From positions 310,001-374,000 of the forward strand of contig NW_024104316.1 of NCBI RefSeq assembly GCF_003945595.2: DNA of 64,000 nucleotides, written 5' to 3'. The notes beneath the pieces were generated by a model that saw only the letters and a list, made by a program, of their open reading frames with translations, did not search any database and was not told the DNA's origin. The DNA is from Pipra filicauda (lineage: Eukaryota > Chordata > Aves > Passeriformes > Pipridae). Positions 37,801 to 52,800 of the stretch are shown in pieces. A program made the position numbers and the translations under genes. How positions within the stretch are numbered: the first letter of the stretch is position 1; each line of letters opens with the position of its first letter.

Positions 37801-40800
37801 GGATGCCTCTTTGAAGCCTTGAACGTGTGCACAGCACATGGCACATGAGGAGTGTTTTTATTCATGTTTGTTTTCAGGAAATTGTGTTGCTTTGTAAGCT
37901 GAGCCCTTTTAAGTGTCTTAAGTTTGGCACCCTACAAGTTGGGCTTTAGCAGGCACTTCTGGAAGTTATCAGCCTGAGCTATATTTTCCTGACTCAGATC
38001 CTTGCAGTAAGAACTGAGGAATGGAGCATTTAAATGGAAAAAAAGCAGAAGCCACAGTGCAGCTAGATAATGTCAATCTTGCCACTGCTTTTAATATTCA
38101 TTGCCAGGCACAGCGATCACACTATGTCAGTTTTAAGTTAAGCAACCCTTAGTCCTAGTCAGCTTCTGTCTACGTACATGAAAGGGATGACTGAGCCCAC
38201 AGCTGCTAAAGGCATCTCTCAATTACTTATATTTCACTAGGTATTTAAAGATTAGGTCGGAGCGTAGAGGATGAAAGGGTTTTTCTTTATCTCTTAATAA
38301 GAAACTTGTATTTGCAGATATGAAAAAGACCAAAGACTGAAGTGTCTAACATGCTCCTCTTTTCCCTGCTGCTTCCTCCGAATGGCGTGGGGGTAGGGAA
38401 GCGTGTGGAGATCCTACAGGGAATAAAACAATGTTCCTCTTGGTCTGCTGCTTACCACAGCCCAGCCCCATTTCCCAAAATTGATGGGTAAGGATGTGCC
38501 GTGCTGGAGTTCTCATGACATAGCCTTGCTTGCAATGCAGGAGACTGAGCAACGTACAGGGAATTAAATATACGTGGGGCTTTGCAGGCTTTAAATGTGA
38601 ACAACAAAGGGAGGACGTAATGGGAGAAGCGTTGAAAGATTCCTGTAGCCTCTTGCTTTTGCTTTCTCCACTGACTATCAAATGCTTTCTGGGAAAAGGA
38701 CCTCTTCATTAGCCTCGTGCTGCTCCAGCCCTTCAATCAAGAAAATAGTCATCCTTGAGCTCTCCATAAAATTATCTGGCAAAATCAGAGAGGACCAGAT
38801 TAACCTTGTCCTAAACTAGAAGAAAGAAGCAGGGAGAAGAGTTTGGAGAAGATCTTCCAGCTGTCTGTATTTAGAACTGTGTGAAGATGGCATGGATGCC
38901 AGTGTAAAACAAAGCCAGCAGCTTTCATGTCCCCTCTAAGGCAGATTTTGTGGCAGGAACAAAGATGCTCCCCCTGCTGTAGCTGCACGATCTCAGGAAT
39001 GAGCAGTGTCCAGGCTGTGTTTGCACCAGCGTGTGCTCAGCAGAGCTGTGTGAGCAGCTCCCACACAACCTCCTCGAGAGCAGCCTGAAACCACGTTTAG
39101 TGTCCTCCTGCCAGCTGCTCATCTCAGCATCAGCAGGCTGAAACAGGTGATGAAGTTGCTTCAAGAGGATTTGATGGTGAGCAGGTTGTGTGTGGTGTAA
39201 CAGACTTCACAGGTGTCTTGGGGCGCTTGCTTTGTTAGTAACTTAACTGGACGTAGAAAGCTGTGACTTTGTGACCCATAGATTTGGAGGTGTAGGAGAG
39301 AGCTGGGCACACCAGGCCCAGCACCCTCTGTATCACCAGATGCACAGGATGTGGATGAGGAGGATGTGAGGAGCTTCAGCCCAAGCAAAGGCAGTGTGTC
39401 TGGAGGGTAGTGGAGGTGCCAAGCAGCCCGGGCACAATGCTGCTTTGGGACAGCAGAGCGAATCTGGGCATCCCACTGCTGGCGTGCTCCAAGCCAGCCT
39501 GGCTTTTCCATGTGGCTCTGGGTGCAGCCACTCCATGCAGGGTGAAGGCCTTGGGAAAACCCTGCAGCTAAAAGTGCCCTTTGTTATTTGTCTGATCTTG
39601 CCTCCAGGCCCCGAGGCTGTTACAACCGGATAAGCTAAAAAAGCAAAGGAATCAAGGCACAGCAATGAAAATCTCTGATCTGGATTAGACACACAGCTGA
39701 GTTACCAGTACTGCCACAGCACAGCCAGGCTTTTTCAGCCAAGCTGCACATACAGGTAGAGTACAGTCCAAAGGAAAAAAGTGCAAGGTGAAGAGGAGGT
39801 GATCCTGGTAGCCAGTAACATTGACTCTCCTTAGCTCTGCCTCTGAGTTTGCTGTGTGACTTCATCTCTCCCCCAGTTTGCAGAGCGTGCTTCACTCATA
39901 CCTGTGTCTGTCCTCTTCTGAAGGGTAGCATCATTCCTTGGCATTGCTTTAACCCCGAGTGTTAATACTTCCAAGTCACCTTTTCTGGTATAAACCAGCA
40001 TCACCTGTACTTTTGGTCCCTCTGCTCGTGTGTTAGTGCCCCAGCAGTCCCTTGCTGCTCCTGAGTTTGAAAGAAGTGCTTGGTGCTTCACACCTTTATC
40101 TCAATCAAATGTGCAAGGTCAGGAAGCCAACAGGGAAATTCTGCCTCAACTCAAAGCAGAGGAAAGAGGCAAAATAAACACTTGCCTTCTGAAGTGGCTA
40201 CTTGGGACTGTACCAGTGCAGACATTCCCATCTGCTCTGTTCTCCGTGGAGTTGAGCGTGGTAGGGTCTGCTCAGGTAAGTATCAGCCCACCTGGGAAAT
40301 GTTCCTGTAGGATTTTGCTGTGAGGGAGAAGAAAACTGAAGGGGCTTTTTGTTCATAACCTAAGCATCCTGCTTCTAAGTGGTGCCTTTAGGCATATATT
40401 TAAATGGCAAAAGCTGTCAGTTTTTCTTCCATCAGAATTTATTCTTCTTGTTCCGCATTCAGGCGAGGGTATTCTGTGAAAAATGATCGTCTCTAGTGGC
40501 AGCTTCATTCCACAGTCTTTTGCCATTCAGAACTGGCCTTGTTTAACTCTGCTGCTGAAAAAGGGCATTCAGGCAGTCTTGCTTTGCCTTTGTTCCCTCT
40601 GTGCAGAGTCAACATGGCAATGATAAGAGCAGAAAGTAAGCTCTGATTTCTCTTTGCACATTGTCACCAGGCTGGCTGTCAGGCTTTGGGCATCTTTGTG
40701 TTCTCACAGTTCTTCAATGCAAGAGAGTAAATGGGAGTCCCCAGGTAGGTGTCAGCCTGCAGAGATGTTTGTGGTAACCGACAAGCGAGGAGGAACCCTA

Positions 40801-43800
40801 ATTTGACATGCAGCCCCTTTCCTCTTGACTCTCTGCTGTGTCCGTGAGTTGTTCAGGTTGTGTCACCGGAGCGTTTTTCTGAAACCTCTGTGCTGTCTGT
40901 TCTGTCGATGCTGATGGGCCAGTTTCACACCCTGCTTTTGCTGCTGCTTGCAGGATTGCACCAGTAACCCTGTTTTTCTGCAGTGTGACATTGCACTACA
41001 CCCCCTCCAGCACAGAGGATTTTAGAGGGTCATTCACGTGATCTGTGGTCACAACATGGTCATTTCAGAGTCCATGGGCTGTTTAATCCTTTGGTCTTCC
41101 TGCTGAAACTCTTAAAAAAGAGACTCAATGAAGAGCACTGATGTGGTGGTGTAAACCTTTCCATCAGACTCTGCAGGCTGGGTTGTGGACAACAGCTCTG
41201 CTCTATTCTCAACCAATAAGCACAAGCCTCTTGTTGCAGATTGAGTCAGGCAGTGTCACATTTGATTGACTGTGGGAGGGGGCAATGCCAGCTTTGAATG
41301 AACAGCCAAGTCTTCAAATACTTGGCAAGTTTTCCTCTGAAAGCTCAAGTGCTCGGGTAAAGCAATCAGGTAAGAACCTCAGCTTTGGAGCAAGGAAAAG
41401 AAAGTTTCTGCCTCTAATGGCTGGAAAGAAAGGACATCCACTCTGGCTGGCTTAACCTAGGGTAGGAAACTAGGAAGCAAACTAATGCTGCTTCTGATTT
41501 TCTTCCTTTCCTGCAATGCCTGGCTTTTAAACTGAGTCGGCTGGAGGGGGTGTGGAGGCTGACTCATGGCTTTTGAACAACTGGGGTTGGCAGCTCTAGA
41601 GAAGAGCTGCCATGTGCTCTTGGTTACACTGATGCCCATGTGCCTGTGAAATTTGGGTGTGTGCTCTGGTTCACAGCAGTGCTTGTTACCAGCATGTGGC
41701 TGGATGTAGGTGGCCTGCCCTCGCTGTAATTTGGTGGGTACTGGTACATCAACAGTATGCAAATCTGCCTTTGGTTAGCTCTTCCCTCCCCCCACGTGTA
41801 TGGCAGTGCATGTGGGGTTTAGGTATTTGGAGCCTCGAGGGGAGTTGCTGCTGGAGGATTGTATCTCACCCTGGTTTAATTACATGCTCAGAGACAAGAA
41901 CTTTATATTGAAATAGTTGGGGTTTTTCTTTTGGCTTCTGAGTCTATCTAGCCCCCCTCTAGTCTAGAAAAGATTGTTTATTATCGAGAATATTACTGTC
42001 CTGGTTAGGGTAAAACTGCTGGGGAACTTTTAGGTGCATCCCTGTCTTACCAGTTAAAGAACGAGCAGATCAGCTGGCTTGATTTAATAGCAGAAGTGGA
42101 GGAAAGCTGATGGTGGTGCTTTTGGTTTTTGTCTGCAGTGATCTTCAGCTCAGAAGAGCACCTCTCTGCTAATTGACTATTAAACAAGATTGCTTGCTGA
42201 GGTGCGCTGGCTTGCTGTTCCAATCCTTTAAGAAATAAGCCTCTGATCAGCTGCACATAGATGCTCTTAAATATAATCTGCCTAATGACTGGAGAGCTTT
42301 GACCTTCTGCTGTTAAGGCGCCAGTGTTTTGGGTTACAATCCAAACCTTTGGGATAGGGGGCCGAGAACGGGTGGTTGGTGGTTTTTTTTCTGAAATGGT
42401 AATATTCCAAACAACAAAGGCTGCTTTTTAATCTCAAAGCAAGTCTTGGAAGCAACACAGAGTCAGTCTAGAGATAAGTCTCTTTTAGCTCGAGGTTTCT
42501 AGGATTGCCACACATGTTACTGCATGCCCAGACCACCAGTTAGACACCTACCTGGCCACAGAGCCTTTGTCCCAGTTGCTGTGCATGCAAATGGTGCGTG
42601 TTTGCGTGTGTTTACCCAGTTTGGAAAAAATCTGAGCCCTGAGGGATTCAAGCTTCCTTTTGTGTTATGAAATGGGGCCATGCTGAGAGCCAGCTGAAGC
42701 AATGCTCACTGCCTGCTCTGCAGGCACTGCAGGCTCTGGAGGGGTTTTGGAGCCCATGCATCCAGTGTTTGAGGAGGAATGGTGAGTCCCATTGCTTAGT
42801 GAGGATTCCCGCTGCCATTTTAAAGAGCTCTGCTGACAGAATCCAGAGGGAATCCCAAACCAGGCCTGAAAGATAGGAGCAGCTTGGAGTCAGAGTCGGA
42901 AAGGGCTGGGCAAAAGGAGAGGCTAGCTGCAAGCAGAGGCAGCCTGGCTCTTTTCCTCTTCAAATCTCTGTTTTGTCCAGCTGGGCCAGCCCCTGGCACC
43001 ATCCTCCTCCATAAGCACGGGTGCAGGGGAGGAATGTTCGTTGTCATGGCACGCGTGGGGTACTTTCCTCAGGGCGTGGGGAGGGCACAGATTACTTGGA
43101 TGCTTTCCGGTTGCATTTCCCCCCACCCCAGCTGGTTGATATGCATCATTCTAAAGCCTTAATATTGTGAATATTGTGTGGCAGCAGGCTAGAAATGGAA
43201 AGGGGGACAAGGCTCACGCTTGCTCTGCTGTTTTAGAGTAAATGCTGCAGGAGCAGTTGGTGTTTCATTGCTGATATTAAACCTGGATGTGGGAGAGAAG
43301 GGAGAATGCATCTTAACCAAACACCTGCCTCTGCCAAATAATCCACTGGAGACACCACAGTAATTTTGTAAATCACAAGCACATTTTCAGCCTTCCCAGA
43401 AATGTGCACTTCTAAATGCTAGCCATCAAGTAGCCTAAATTACTGATCCAGCAGATTAATCTATAAATTGAGGTAGGTTTAGAATAGCCATCGGAGAACA
43501 ATATTTAGTTAATGGTATCTAGTTCGGTGCTCTCCATCTCTTGTTGTTCTGACCTGACAAATAAAGCAACCTCTTGTTTGTGTTACACTAAAATACATTG
43601 CAGGAAGGCTGTTTGAACGGGGTCCTTCTGACCTGTCACACCCCATGTGTCTGTAGGAGGGAGGGCTTCTGCATGCAGCAGTGCTGCAAACAAAGTGGTA
43701 GACTGTGAAATAAGTGGAGCCTCAAAATCCAGCCCGCCTGTTTTTCCTGCCTATCTCTTCCTTTCTTTCTCCAGACACTTGTAATCAGAGAATATTGAAG

Positions 43801-46800
43801 GTTTGTTGGATTGCTCATAATAAAACTGCAAAGCAAGGCTCAGCCGTGGGAGCAGTGTATTTTTGTTGTAACCTGAAGGAAAGCTGCTCCATGCATGTTC
43901 CAATGACATGAGTCAAGTTGCCACCTCTTTCTAAGGTGACATTACAGGATGTCTGTCTGCAGACTTTGGCCTTTTATTTGGGAGGGGAGAGGAGGGAGTC
44001 TGTTTCCTTTGCAGCAGCAAGGGCAAAATAGGCTTTTAATAAAGCTTAAATTCTGCAGCTGCTGGCTAAGTTAAAAAAAGAAGTGCTGGCACTCTGTCCT
44101 CCTGGAGATGAGCCTTTTCCAGCTCTCTGCCGTGACCCAGGGATGCGAGCCATCCCTTCTGGTCCTTTTTTCTTTTGTGCCACTTTCTTGGATGAGAATA
44201 ATGGGAGAGTTTCTTCTCTTGGCAAGGCTTTACCTTGCTTGGACTTTTGGGCTCACAGAGATGGTTTAGGCTGGTGAATGGAAGGAAAAGAGTCTCAGAA
44301 GCAGAAGTGCTGTAGCATAGATACTGTGGAGAAGGCTGTGACTTTTTATTGGGTATGAATAAACTCCTCAAATTCCTGACTATAGATCCTGAAGAGAACT
44401 AGAAACTCAGAAGCCAAGAGATAAGGAGGAACTTTATATATGATACAATAATGCTTTCTACCACGGTCCATGTGTGGATCAGCTGAGTGTTGCTGGAGAC
44501 CTGAGAGCAGCCCTGCTGAAACACCAGATTACAGTCCAGATACGGGCAAGAACACTTTGTCCAAGTACTACTGTGATTGAGGCAGATAAGGGAATTTTTT
44601 TGTTCATGCAGAAAGTTTCCTGCTTTTGCTGGTCTCCTGGGACGTTCAGCATGATCTCCTCGTACCCGGCTCTTTCCAGAGCCTGGTCCTGGTGCTGGAG
44701 AGCCCTGTAATGTGGTTTGAAGTCAGGAGGGGGGGGCAAAGCATCTGCCTCTCTCCTCCCTTCAAATGTATTTTTCCCCCCCTTTGCTTACAGTAGCCTC
44801 TGAAATGCATCAGAATTGTTCCCAAGCAGGTTCTCTACTGGAAACCACCAAATGTTTTGAGCAGTTTGAGGCATCAAGTTTGACAGGAGAGGACTCAGAA
44901 TACAGACATCAGTGGCTGTTTAGCATCAGTGAGCACGCTGCAGTACCTGTGTCAGGGTGTCCCAAGGCAGCTCCTAGGCAGAATATGACAGCCTTGACCC
45001 TTGATGCAGTTGTCACAGATGAAGTTAAAGAAAATGAAGAATTATGCTGTGAGTGAGACCCAGTCTCATCTCTCTCTCACCGAGGAATGTTATCCAGAAA
45101 CTGAGAGTAGACAGGATGGTGAAGGACCTGGCTCCAGCAGTGTGGGGCATTGGGTACTGCATGCTGTGAAGGCTTTCACTAGTCCTTCTCTGGGAGTCTT
45201 GCCAAGAAACTGGTGGTGGGGGAACAGAACCTCAAGCAGAGAGACAGAGAAACTTTCACTAGGGGATCTGATTTGTAATTAAAAAACAAGGAAACAAAAC
45301 CAGCTAGAGGGGGTGACAAAGTTTAGAGGATTGCTCAGTGGGTTGGGTCAAAGGGAATTTAGCTGTCTTGGAGCAGATCACAGAAACAGCTGAAAATTGG
45401 GCTGGACAGAGACATGGAAAAGGAGCATAGCCAAGAAAAGTCATGAGTTGCCATGGCACAGTGCAAAGGGCAGGAATTTCCTAGGTTTGTTGCTTGAGGG
45501 TCCGAAGTGGCTGTTTGGGTGCCCCGGCCGTGGTCTCTGGGGTCGTGGCATTTTCCTGAGAGCTCCCTGCGAGCATTTGTGGTTGAACTACAGCCTGCAG
45601 TTCTGGAAGAGGCATCGACTCACAATGGAAAGACTTACAATTTGGGATCCACCACATCCTTTGGGAAGCTGTTCCCATGGTTAATGCGTTTACTGCGTAA
45701 CTGTTCCAGTTCCCTGAAGGAGTTTGAATCCTCAGCTGGCAGCCTGCCTGCCCTGCTCAGTGCTGCTGCATAGCTCTCTGCCTCCTGAGACAAAAGTCTT
45801 GCTACAAGGGGACTGAATGGCCTTCCTGGGGTCATGCAGGCTGTCTAGGAGAGCCAGGGAGTTGAACCTGCTCCATCCAACCACGAGTATGGAGTGAGTT
45901 TTGTGAGGCATTTGTCCGTTCATTCAGCAGCAGCCTGCTGATCCTCACCTCTCTGGGTGATGTGGCCTTGCTGTTTTGCCCTCAGCAGCTAGTAGGCCAT
46001 GCAGGATTTGAGAAACAGCTCTGGCATTGTACCAGGCAGAGGCTGTGGGACACTCACCAGCAAATTCCAGAGACCATGTGTCATGAAACCCTGGCCTTGC
46101 CACCCCCTCTGCATGAGGCTGCTGGAGGTAGTGGGAGCCTTGATGGGCTGCAGTCCCCACGTTCAGTGAGAGCTTTGGTTTTCTGAGCAGATTTTGGGAG
46201 GTGGATGTTAGCTGTGAAATCTATTTGGGAGCCTCCCACTTTGTGTGGGTGGAAGGGAAGCCTTGGCTTATCCCTCTGCCTGCCTCCAGCTGGAAGGTGA
46301 CAACTGAGCTTGTGGCTGGAAGAAGTCAGCTGTTTCCATTTTCTTCCTCTGGGGACTTGAAATCTATTTCCAGTGAGGTGGGTCCCTGGGAAGAGGAAGG
46401 GCAGCTCTTCTGAGTGACTGCTGCCAAAGCTGAAAGGCACTGGGAGGTGGCCTTGCCAACCTCAGGCATTTAAAACACTTCAGGCAAGCCCTGGGAAAAA
46501 AAAAAAAAGCAGGATAATCTTAGTTTCTCCTCTTACATACATTTTGGGCTCTCTGCACTGTCCTCTGTTTTGTTACTGAGCTTTTTCTGCAGCCTTAGAA
46601 ATTTGTTGTTTAGAAGAAAAGCATATCCTTTCATCGGTTGACTTTTTATTGCCTGTTTTCTTGTGAGTTGGACTTCATGTTTTATATGGGAAACATCTTT
46701 AAAGCTTTTAGGGTATTTCCCTCCTTTCCTTACCCCCAAAATACCCTCTTTGATCTGGATCATTGGGCCAGCTCTTCATATGGGCTGGAACAGGGGATGA

Positions 46801-49800
46801 TAATTGCGATGGATCCCCCAGTGATGTTAGCCTTCCCAAAAGCAATTAAATGTGATCAAACCCTCATTTTTGTTTTATGACTGCTTGTAGCAGAGCCCAA
46901 ATGTTTATTGTCCCCCATAGTCCCACGTGCTGCCAGGCCAGGCTTTCCACTGGAAGATAATATATTGTATTCATGCTATTGATTAACTTGCACAGCGCTG
47001 CAAAGCTGCCACTCCACTGGGCTCTGGCTTGTTGCTTGTTGTAGTGATGCATTTGTACTACAGAGCCCTGACTCTCCTTCACCCTCACTTAATTTCCTGG
47101 GAACTTTCCCCTTTCCTAGGCTGCTGAGCTTTGTGAACATTTGCCAGTAGAAGGTGGTGTATTTGTTTTAATCAGACCTATTCTTAAAGCTGTCAGATTA
47201 GTTGCTGAGTGAGGAGGGGAGTCCCTGCCTACCTCTGTCCTGCCTTTCTCTCATTGTGATCAAAGCCTGGCATTGATCTGATACAGTGGGAAGCTAACCA
47301 GGGCTAAACACTAGGGCTGTCTGCGAGTCACAGGGACACAGCCAGGGCTCTGCACTGCTGGGGGGCCACTGGGGGTTGTTTTGTCAAGGGTGGGGTGGTT
47401 GGGGTGTTAGTTCCTCCCGGCATGGCACACTGCACTGCAAAGAGCAACCCGGCAGTTGGACCAGCTGCTCCGCCATCCGCGCTCATTCACTTTGAAATCC
47501 CTTTAGCACTGGAACAATTCCATTAGCAGGACTTCTTAGGCCTGACTTGGAGCAGTTTCTCTGCCGGTTAAAACCAAGTCCGCGCACCAGTCTGTCATAA
47601 CCAAGACATTCCCCGCGTACCTCGGGGCTGCTTGCAGCTGAAATCTTGAACAAAAGATCTGCTGTTAGACAAAGGGGGAAGGATTGAGACTCTGAAGAGA
47701 GGAAGAATTTCTCCTCTGTTTGCCAGCAATTTTTTTCTAACTATTCTTTTTTTAAAGATTGGTCACCAATTAATCCATCTCGTTTTGCAGACAAAGCCGC
47801 GAACGTTTTAAGGTTGCACGGTGAAATAACTTCAGTGCCGTTGGTTCTAGCAGCTCTGAATGTTCTCAAACAAATGCCTTTTAAGATAAAAATGGCCTGT
47901 GCTTGATCCCAGCCCAGAGTTGTGGCCGTTATTGTTTTATTTGAAACGTCTCAGCTGAACCCAGTGAAGTCAGTGAGAGCTGCAAAGTGTTTGCAAGTCA
48001 AGTCACACTTATTTCCATGGCTAAATATGGGCGTAATACAGGGTGTTACTCTAAAATGCTCCAGTGTGTGACCCAAGCTGTAGCCCAGCAAATGTGCTGT
48101 ATGCCAGACACTGGTCTGCAGTGGCTTCTGGCAGCTTTGAGGTCATCAACCTGTTGGACCTGGGCACCAAATGCATCGTGCTCTCTCACTTTTTATTTTT
48201 TGCTCTTACCTGCTGTTGGGGTGTGAGATGCCTCACAGCCCTGTAGGGGTGTAAGCTCACTGGCAACTTGTGTACGTGTGCGTTTGTGCTGGTTTCTGTG
48301 CGTTGGATCAGAAATGAGAATGGTAGAAGCAAGACATCTTCCCTCCCCCCGAGTGTGGACAGTTAGAGCTTTATAAAGCATTTCTCGCCACTCTCAGTGG
48401 CAACAATAAGATACCAAATTAAATCTAGCCCACTGCCTTGGAGTGAGGTAGGTACGCTGGTTCTCTGCTAGTGTAGCAAAATCCATCCGAAACTGAGACA
48501 TTTGTTATCCCTAAACATTTGCAGAACTTAAGAGCAAGGTAAAATATGTATGAAGAGCATGCATGATATTTTTTAATAACGTTAATTAATGCAAGCAGTG
48601 CTTTGCAGATTCAAGCTAGTCCATGTGGGAACAGTTTGAGGAGTTCTGGTGCTCCTATGCAGTCATTCAGTGGCAGGAGCAGGACTGGTTTGTGTTGTGT
48701 GGATGCCCTGGGTGGAGAGCTCACGTGAGGAATGACTGCAGCTTCCAGCTGGGAAGGGGCAACACCATCAGCATTTGGCTGCAGCTGCAGTGCTGTGTGT
48801 GCTGACAGGGTGTAGCTTTGGCTGTACACCAAGCCCTGAGTTACAGGTCCTTACCCGTCGGCCGAGCATCAGACAGGGCTGGGCAGTGCTGGGCTGGAGT
48901 CGTTAACGTCTTCATAGTATCAGAAGTCATTTGAATACTACAGCTCTTTCAATTAAGCTCCCGTTGAGCTCCATACACAGATATTGTAATGTAATTGGCT
49001 GGCCTGCTGCAAGTGCCTTAGGAGAGTCTGCTGCTGAAACAGCCTCCGTCTGTGCTCCGGGCTGGAGGGGAGCCAGAGCGAGCCCTGGGCTCCACACAAT
49101 GTCACACTGATTAGGAGGGTGCGAGATTTTGTTTTTGCTAAAATAGTTCTGCCAGTACAGCCTGGAGGGCAGCTGCAGTTACACTGGTACAGAGGGGCCT
49201 TATGCTGCTCTGAATTGTCCCTGGCTCTGGGGGCGGGCAGTGATGCTGCTCGGGGTACCTTTATCCTGCAGTAACAGCCCGTGCATGGTGAGCACTGCCC
49301 AGCTCCACAAGTGCAACTTTATTTTGTTGACATCCACCCCATAGCAACTCTGCCTCAGAGGCCCAAGGAAAATATTTTGCTTCCTCTGGCTCTTAGGAAG
49401 TGGGTTCTCCATTGCAGCAGTCCCTTCACAAAGGGTTCGGTCCTGAGCAGGAAACCCTGGTCCAATCCCTAATGAGCCCTTCCTGCTGATAAGGGAACCT
49501 GCGGGTCAGGGGCTCTGCCTGAGCCAACCAGCTCCCTGAGCCAACCAGAACTATGTGCTTTTTGATGAGCATGTCCTCCAGAGCCTGTAAAATGAGACTC
49601 CAGGCTCTCCAGAGAGGTGGGAGCAGACCTAGATGCCATGGAATGGGCCCTGCCTGAGGAAAGGCCAGCTCTGGCAGAGCTGTGACCTGTGTTATTGCTG
49701 CTGCTCTCTGCCATTTGTGAGCTGAGCATCCCATCTCTCGCCTGCTCAGCAAGTTTGACCCAGCTTGGAGACCCAACACTGTTTTTGTTCCTGGAATAAC

Positions 49801-52800
49801 TCTATTGCAGTGTTATGTGTATTTACACCTGGGTTGTCTCCCAATTTGGGAAGCAAACTGGCGAATAAGGTGTCCTGTTTTGGAGCAAGGCAGTGCTTAG
49901 GTCTCTTTTTCCAGCCCTGCACTTTGGAAAGGCCTATCCAGTACATCCATGACATGGAGATGAGGATAAAATATTTCTATATCTTGAAGAGTTCATCAGA
50001 AAAGAAGTCACTGACTGGGATCTCCGCTGGCAGCACGTGGTGTGATGCTCTGCAAGCCCCTTCACCAGCTGCCACGTTGGTTTTGCTGTTTGTAAGCCAG
50101 TTCCACAATGTTTATTTCCCTCCTGAAGGTGAGGTGCACTCTGCCAGAGCAGCATTGCACAACTTGTAAAGTCACACTGAAACTCACTGTGCTGGATTAA
50201 TAACAAATCCAGCAATGAACCAGGAGCTGGGATACCAGAGCACTGCCCTTTGGTGGGCTGTTGCTCATGGCCACTGGGAGGTGGGAGTGACGTGTTTTTT
50301 TCCCCTGTGACAAATCTCTGTTCCCCCACTGGCTATATTTAGAACAGATGCATCCAGAATCAACTGTGCCTGTGGCAAGCTGTGCTACTGCCTGCAGCAG
50401 CCCTCACCAGGGCAGCATCATGTGGGCTTTTATTCTGTTGCATCTGCCCTTGAGTCTCTGTGCTGATGGAGACTCATCCTCTCTGCCAGGCTTCGATTGC
50501 TGGGCTGCCGGGGTGGAGCGGTCTGGCTGTCCATCTTAGACTCTTTTCCACATAGACCATGGCTGTGGGAAGGAGAGCTATCACTCTCTCTTCTGGAGAG
50601 GTTACACCTTCTTTTCTGTCTGTGTCTGACACGTTGCTTATTTGAACACGAGCATGCTTTAGCTGTGATCCTGGGTCACCTCCTCAGCTCAGCAGAGCCG
50701 GTGTCAAAGACTTCCTACAAGTGGAAGGAAGCTGTAAACATCGGTGTTCATGTAGGGGTCTCCACCATGAGGCTGTCTGAGGTCTCAGGGAGTATGGTGT
50801 GACATCAGAAACCAGAAAGGACCTGGGGCTTAGCTTAGCTCTTCAGATTGCAACAGCAGTGATGACAAAGCAATTTGGGTTAGCCTTGGCTGGCAAGCCC
50901 AAACAAGAGCCTGAGAAAAGTTGCTCACACTGTCGGCTTGAGTTAAACCCCACGTTTCCTTGTTCCTTGGAAGTACTTCAGGCTGGTCCTGCTGCAGTCA
51001 GACCACTCACCTTCTGGAGGGGCCATTGTACGCAGAGCATTTCCCTGGGAGCTGACTCCTGTGGTCCAAGCCCTCTGTGCAGCAGAATTCAGCCTGCCCT
51101 GGCCTGCTGGCTGGATCACAGCTGGGGGAACTGCAGTTTTCCAGTGCACTTACATCTCTTGCTGCCTTTGGACATAGCTGCCTGCTCTGCTGTGCCCTGT
51201 AGCACCACCAAATGGGTTTTGTCCCAGCCATGGCTGCTTTTCCACAGTGGTTTGGTGTATGTCACTCTTCAGAGTGCAGGAAGTTTTACAACCCTCACTA
51301 CAAAGATACAGGTTTATATTTGGCTGAGTCAAAAATCACTGCTGCTCATAGAGCACTTTGGGCAGGTTCCTTGGCTCGATTTGTGTGTGCTCTGGGTTTA
51401 AATGCTGTGTACCTGCTACCAGCTCAGCAAGCAGAGCATATGGACAGGCACCACTGAGTTGGCAGCGAGTTCCTCGGGCTGCACTGCCCTGGCCAGGCAG
51501 TGGGAATCCATCAGTCCTCTCCCTGCCAGCATGCCTGAGGCACTGCCCTCCAGACAGCATCATCACCAACCCTCCAGCACCATCCACCCTGCTTTTATCT
51601 TTATTTCCTCCTCACTTGTTTTTTTTTTTCCACCTGGGATTTCAGTGTTTGTTTGTTTGGCGCTGGGGAGGGTTTCTTGTTTGTTTTTTTTAAATACCTG
51701 TTGTGACAGGCAGTGCTGAGAACGAGACAGACTGCTCTCTGCATCCATCCAAAAGCCTCTTGGGGAAACGATACCAAGTAGGGGGAAAAGAAGTAGAAAT
51801 GCAGTCGGGTTTTGCCTGGGAAACTTTTCTGTCCTTGGCCAGTTAGGTGGAGTGAGGGACAAAAAGAGCTGATTGGTTTTAGGATCCAAAGAAGAAGACT
51901 TGTTATATCATTCTGGGGAAAATTCCTGGCAACACCAGGCACTGTTGTTCTGCTGCTGTCTGCTCCATCCAGCCAGACCACCGTGACCTTAAGGAGAAGG
52001 TGGCACTGCACTTCCCTTCTTGACACGTGCCCCTGTTCCTCCCTGACAGCATTTTCACTCCTCTGCCAAGGAAGATGATCTGGAGAGGCTGGGGTTGAAC
52101 GGTAGAGCTGGCACAGGGGCCACCAGCCAGGTCTCTGCATACATCCTCCTCGTGCAGGGTCTCTCACACACCCATGCATGTGATTTGAAGGGAAGACGGT
52201 GGGGCGGGTGATCCGTGGTGCCCTGGGCAGGAATCTTCCACTTTATTGAAATGAAAGTATTTACTGGCTGCATCAGTTGCCCAGCTGTGGTTAGTTTGTA
52301 TGAAAACCATTTCCTGCCGTTAAGGAAACTATTCAGCTTTACAGCAGATCATGGCAGGAAGAGATATTACCATGTCCCAAACCTTGTGCTCCTGTCTTTG
52401 CTGAGCAGCCACGTTCCTCACCTGCATCCCTGCCATCAAAGTGCTTGGGATGACAGGAACAGAGCTGCTGTCGCTGTGCTGCAAGTAAATGTTGCAGGCT
52501 CAAGGGAGGAGGGCAGGAGAGGGGCTGTGGGAGAGGCTGTACTTTGAGGGCTGCGGGGCCTGAGGTGCCATCTTTCTACACTTGGTGATATTTACTCACG
52601 GCATGCTGTCCTGGGGGTGGGATCTGATGTGCTGCTCAGCGCTGCAGGGAGCCAGCAGGGAAGCAGTTGGTGTTATAGCATGTGTTTGAGCTGCTTGAAG
52701 GTTTGCAAAGCCGTTCAGCCATGCTGGAGATCTGGGAATGGATGCCTCCTGCATGTCCTTTTCTGTTAGAGACCATAAGTGCACTTGCCCTTGCAGTGGT

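Noticed and set aside
50799..51401. 200-codon + strand frame in intron 5
   Set aside because: No recognisable domain, no splice or promoter context, Cys/Trp/Leu-rich composition typical of random translation; other-frame ORFs overlap it.
51601..52179. 192-codon - strand frame in intron 5
   Set aside because: Lys-rich end is translated homopolymer-like sequence and nothing resembles a known family.
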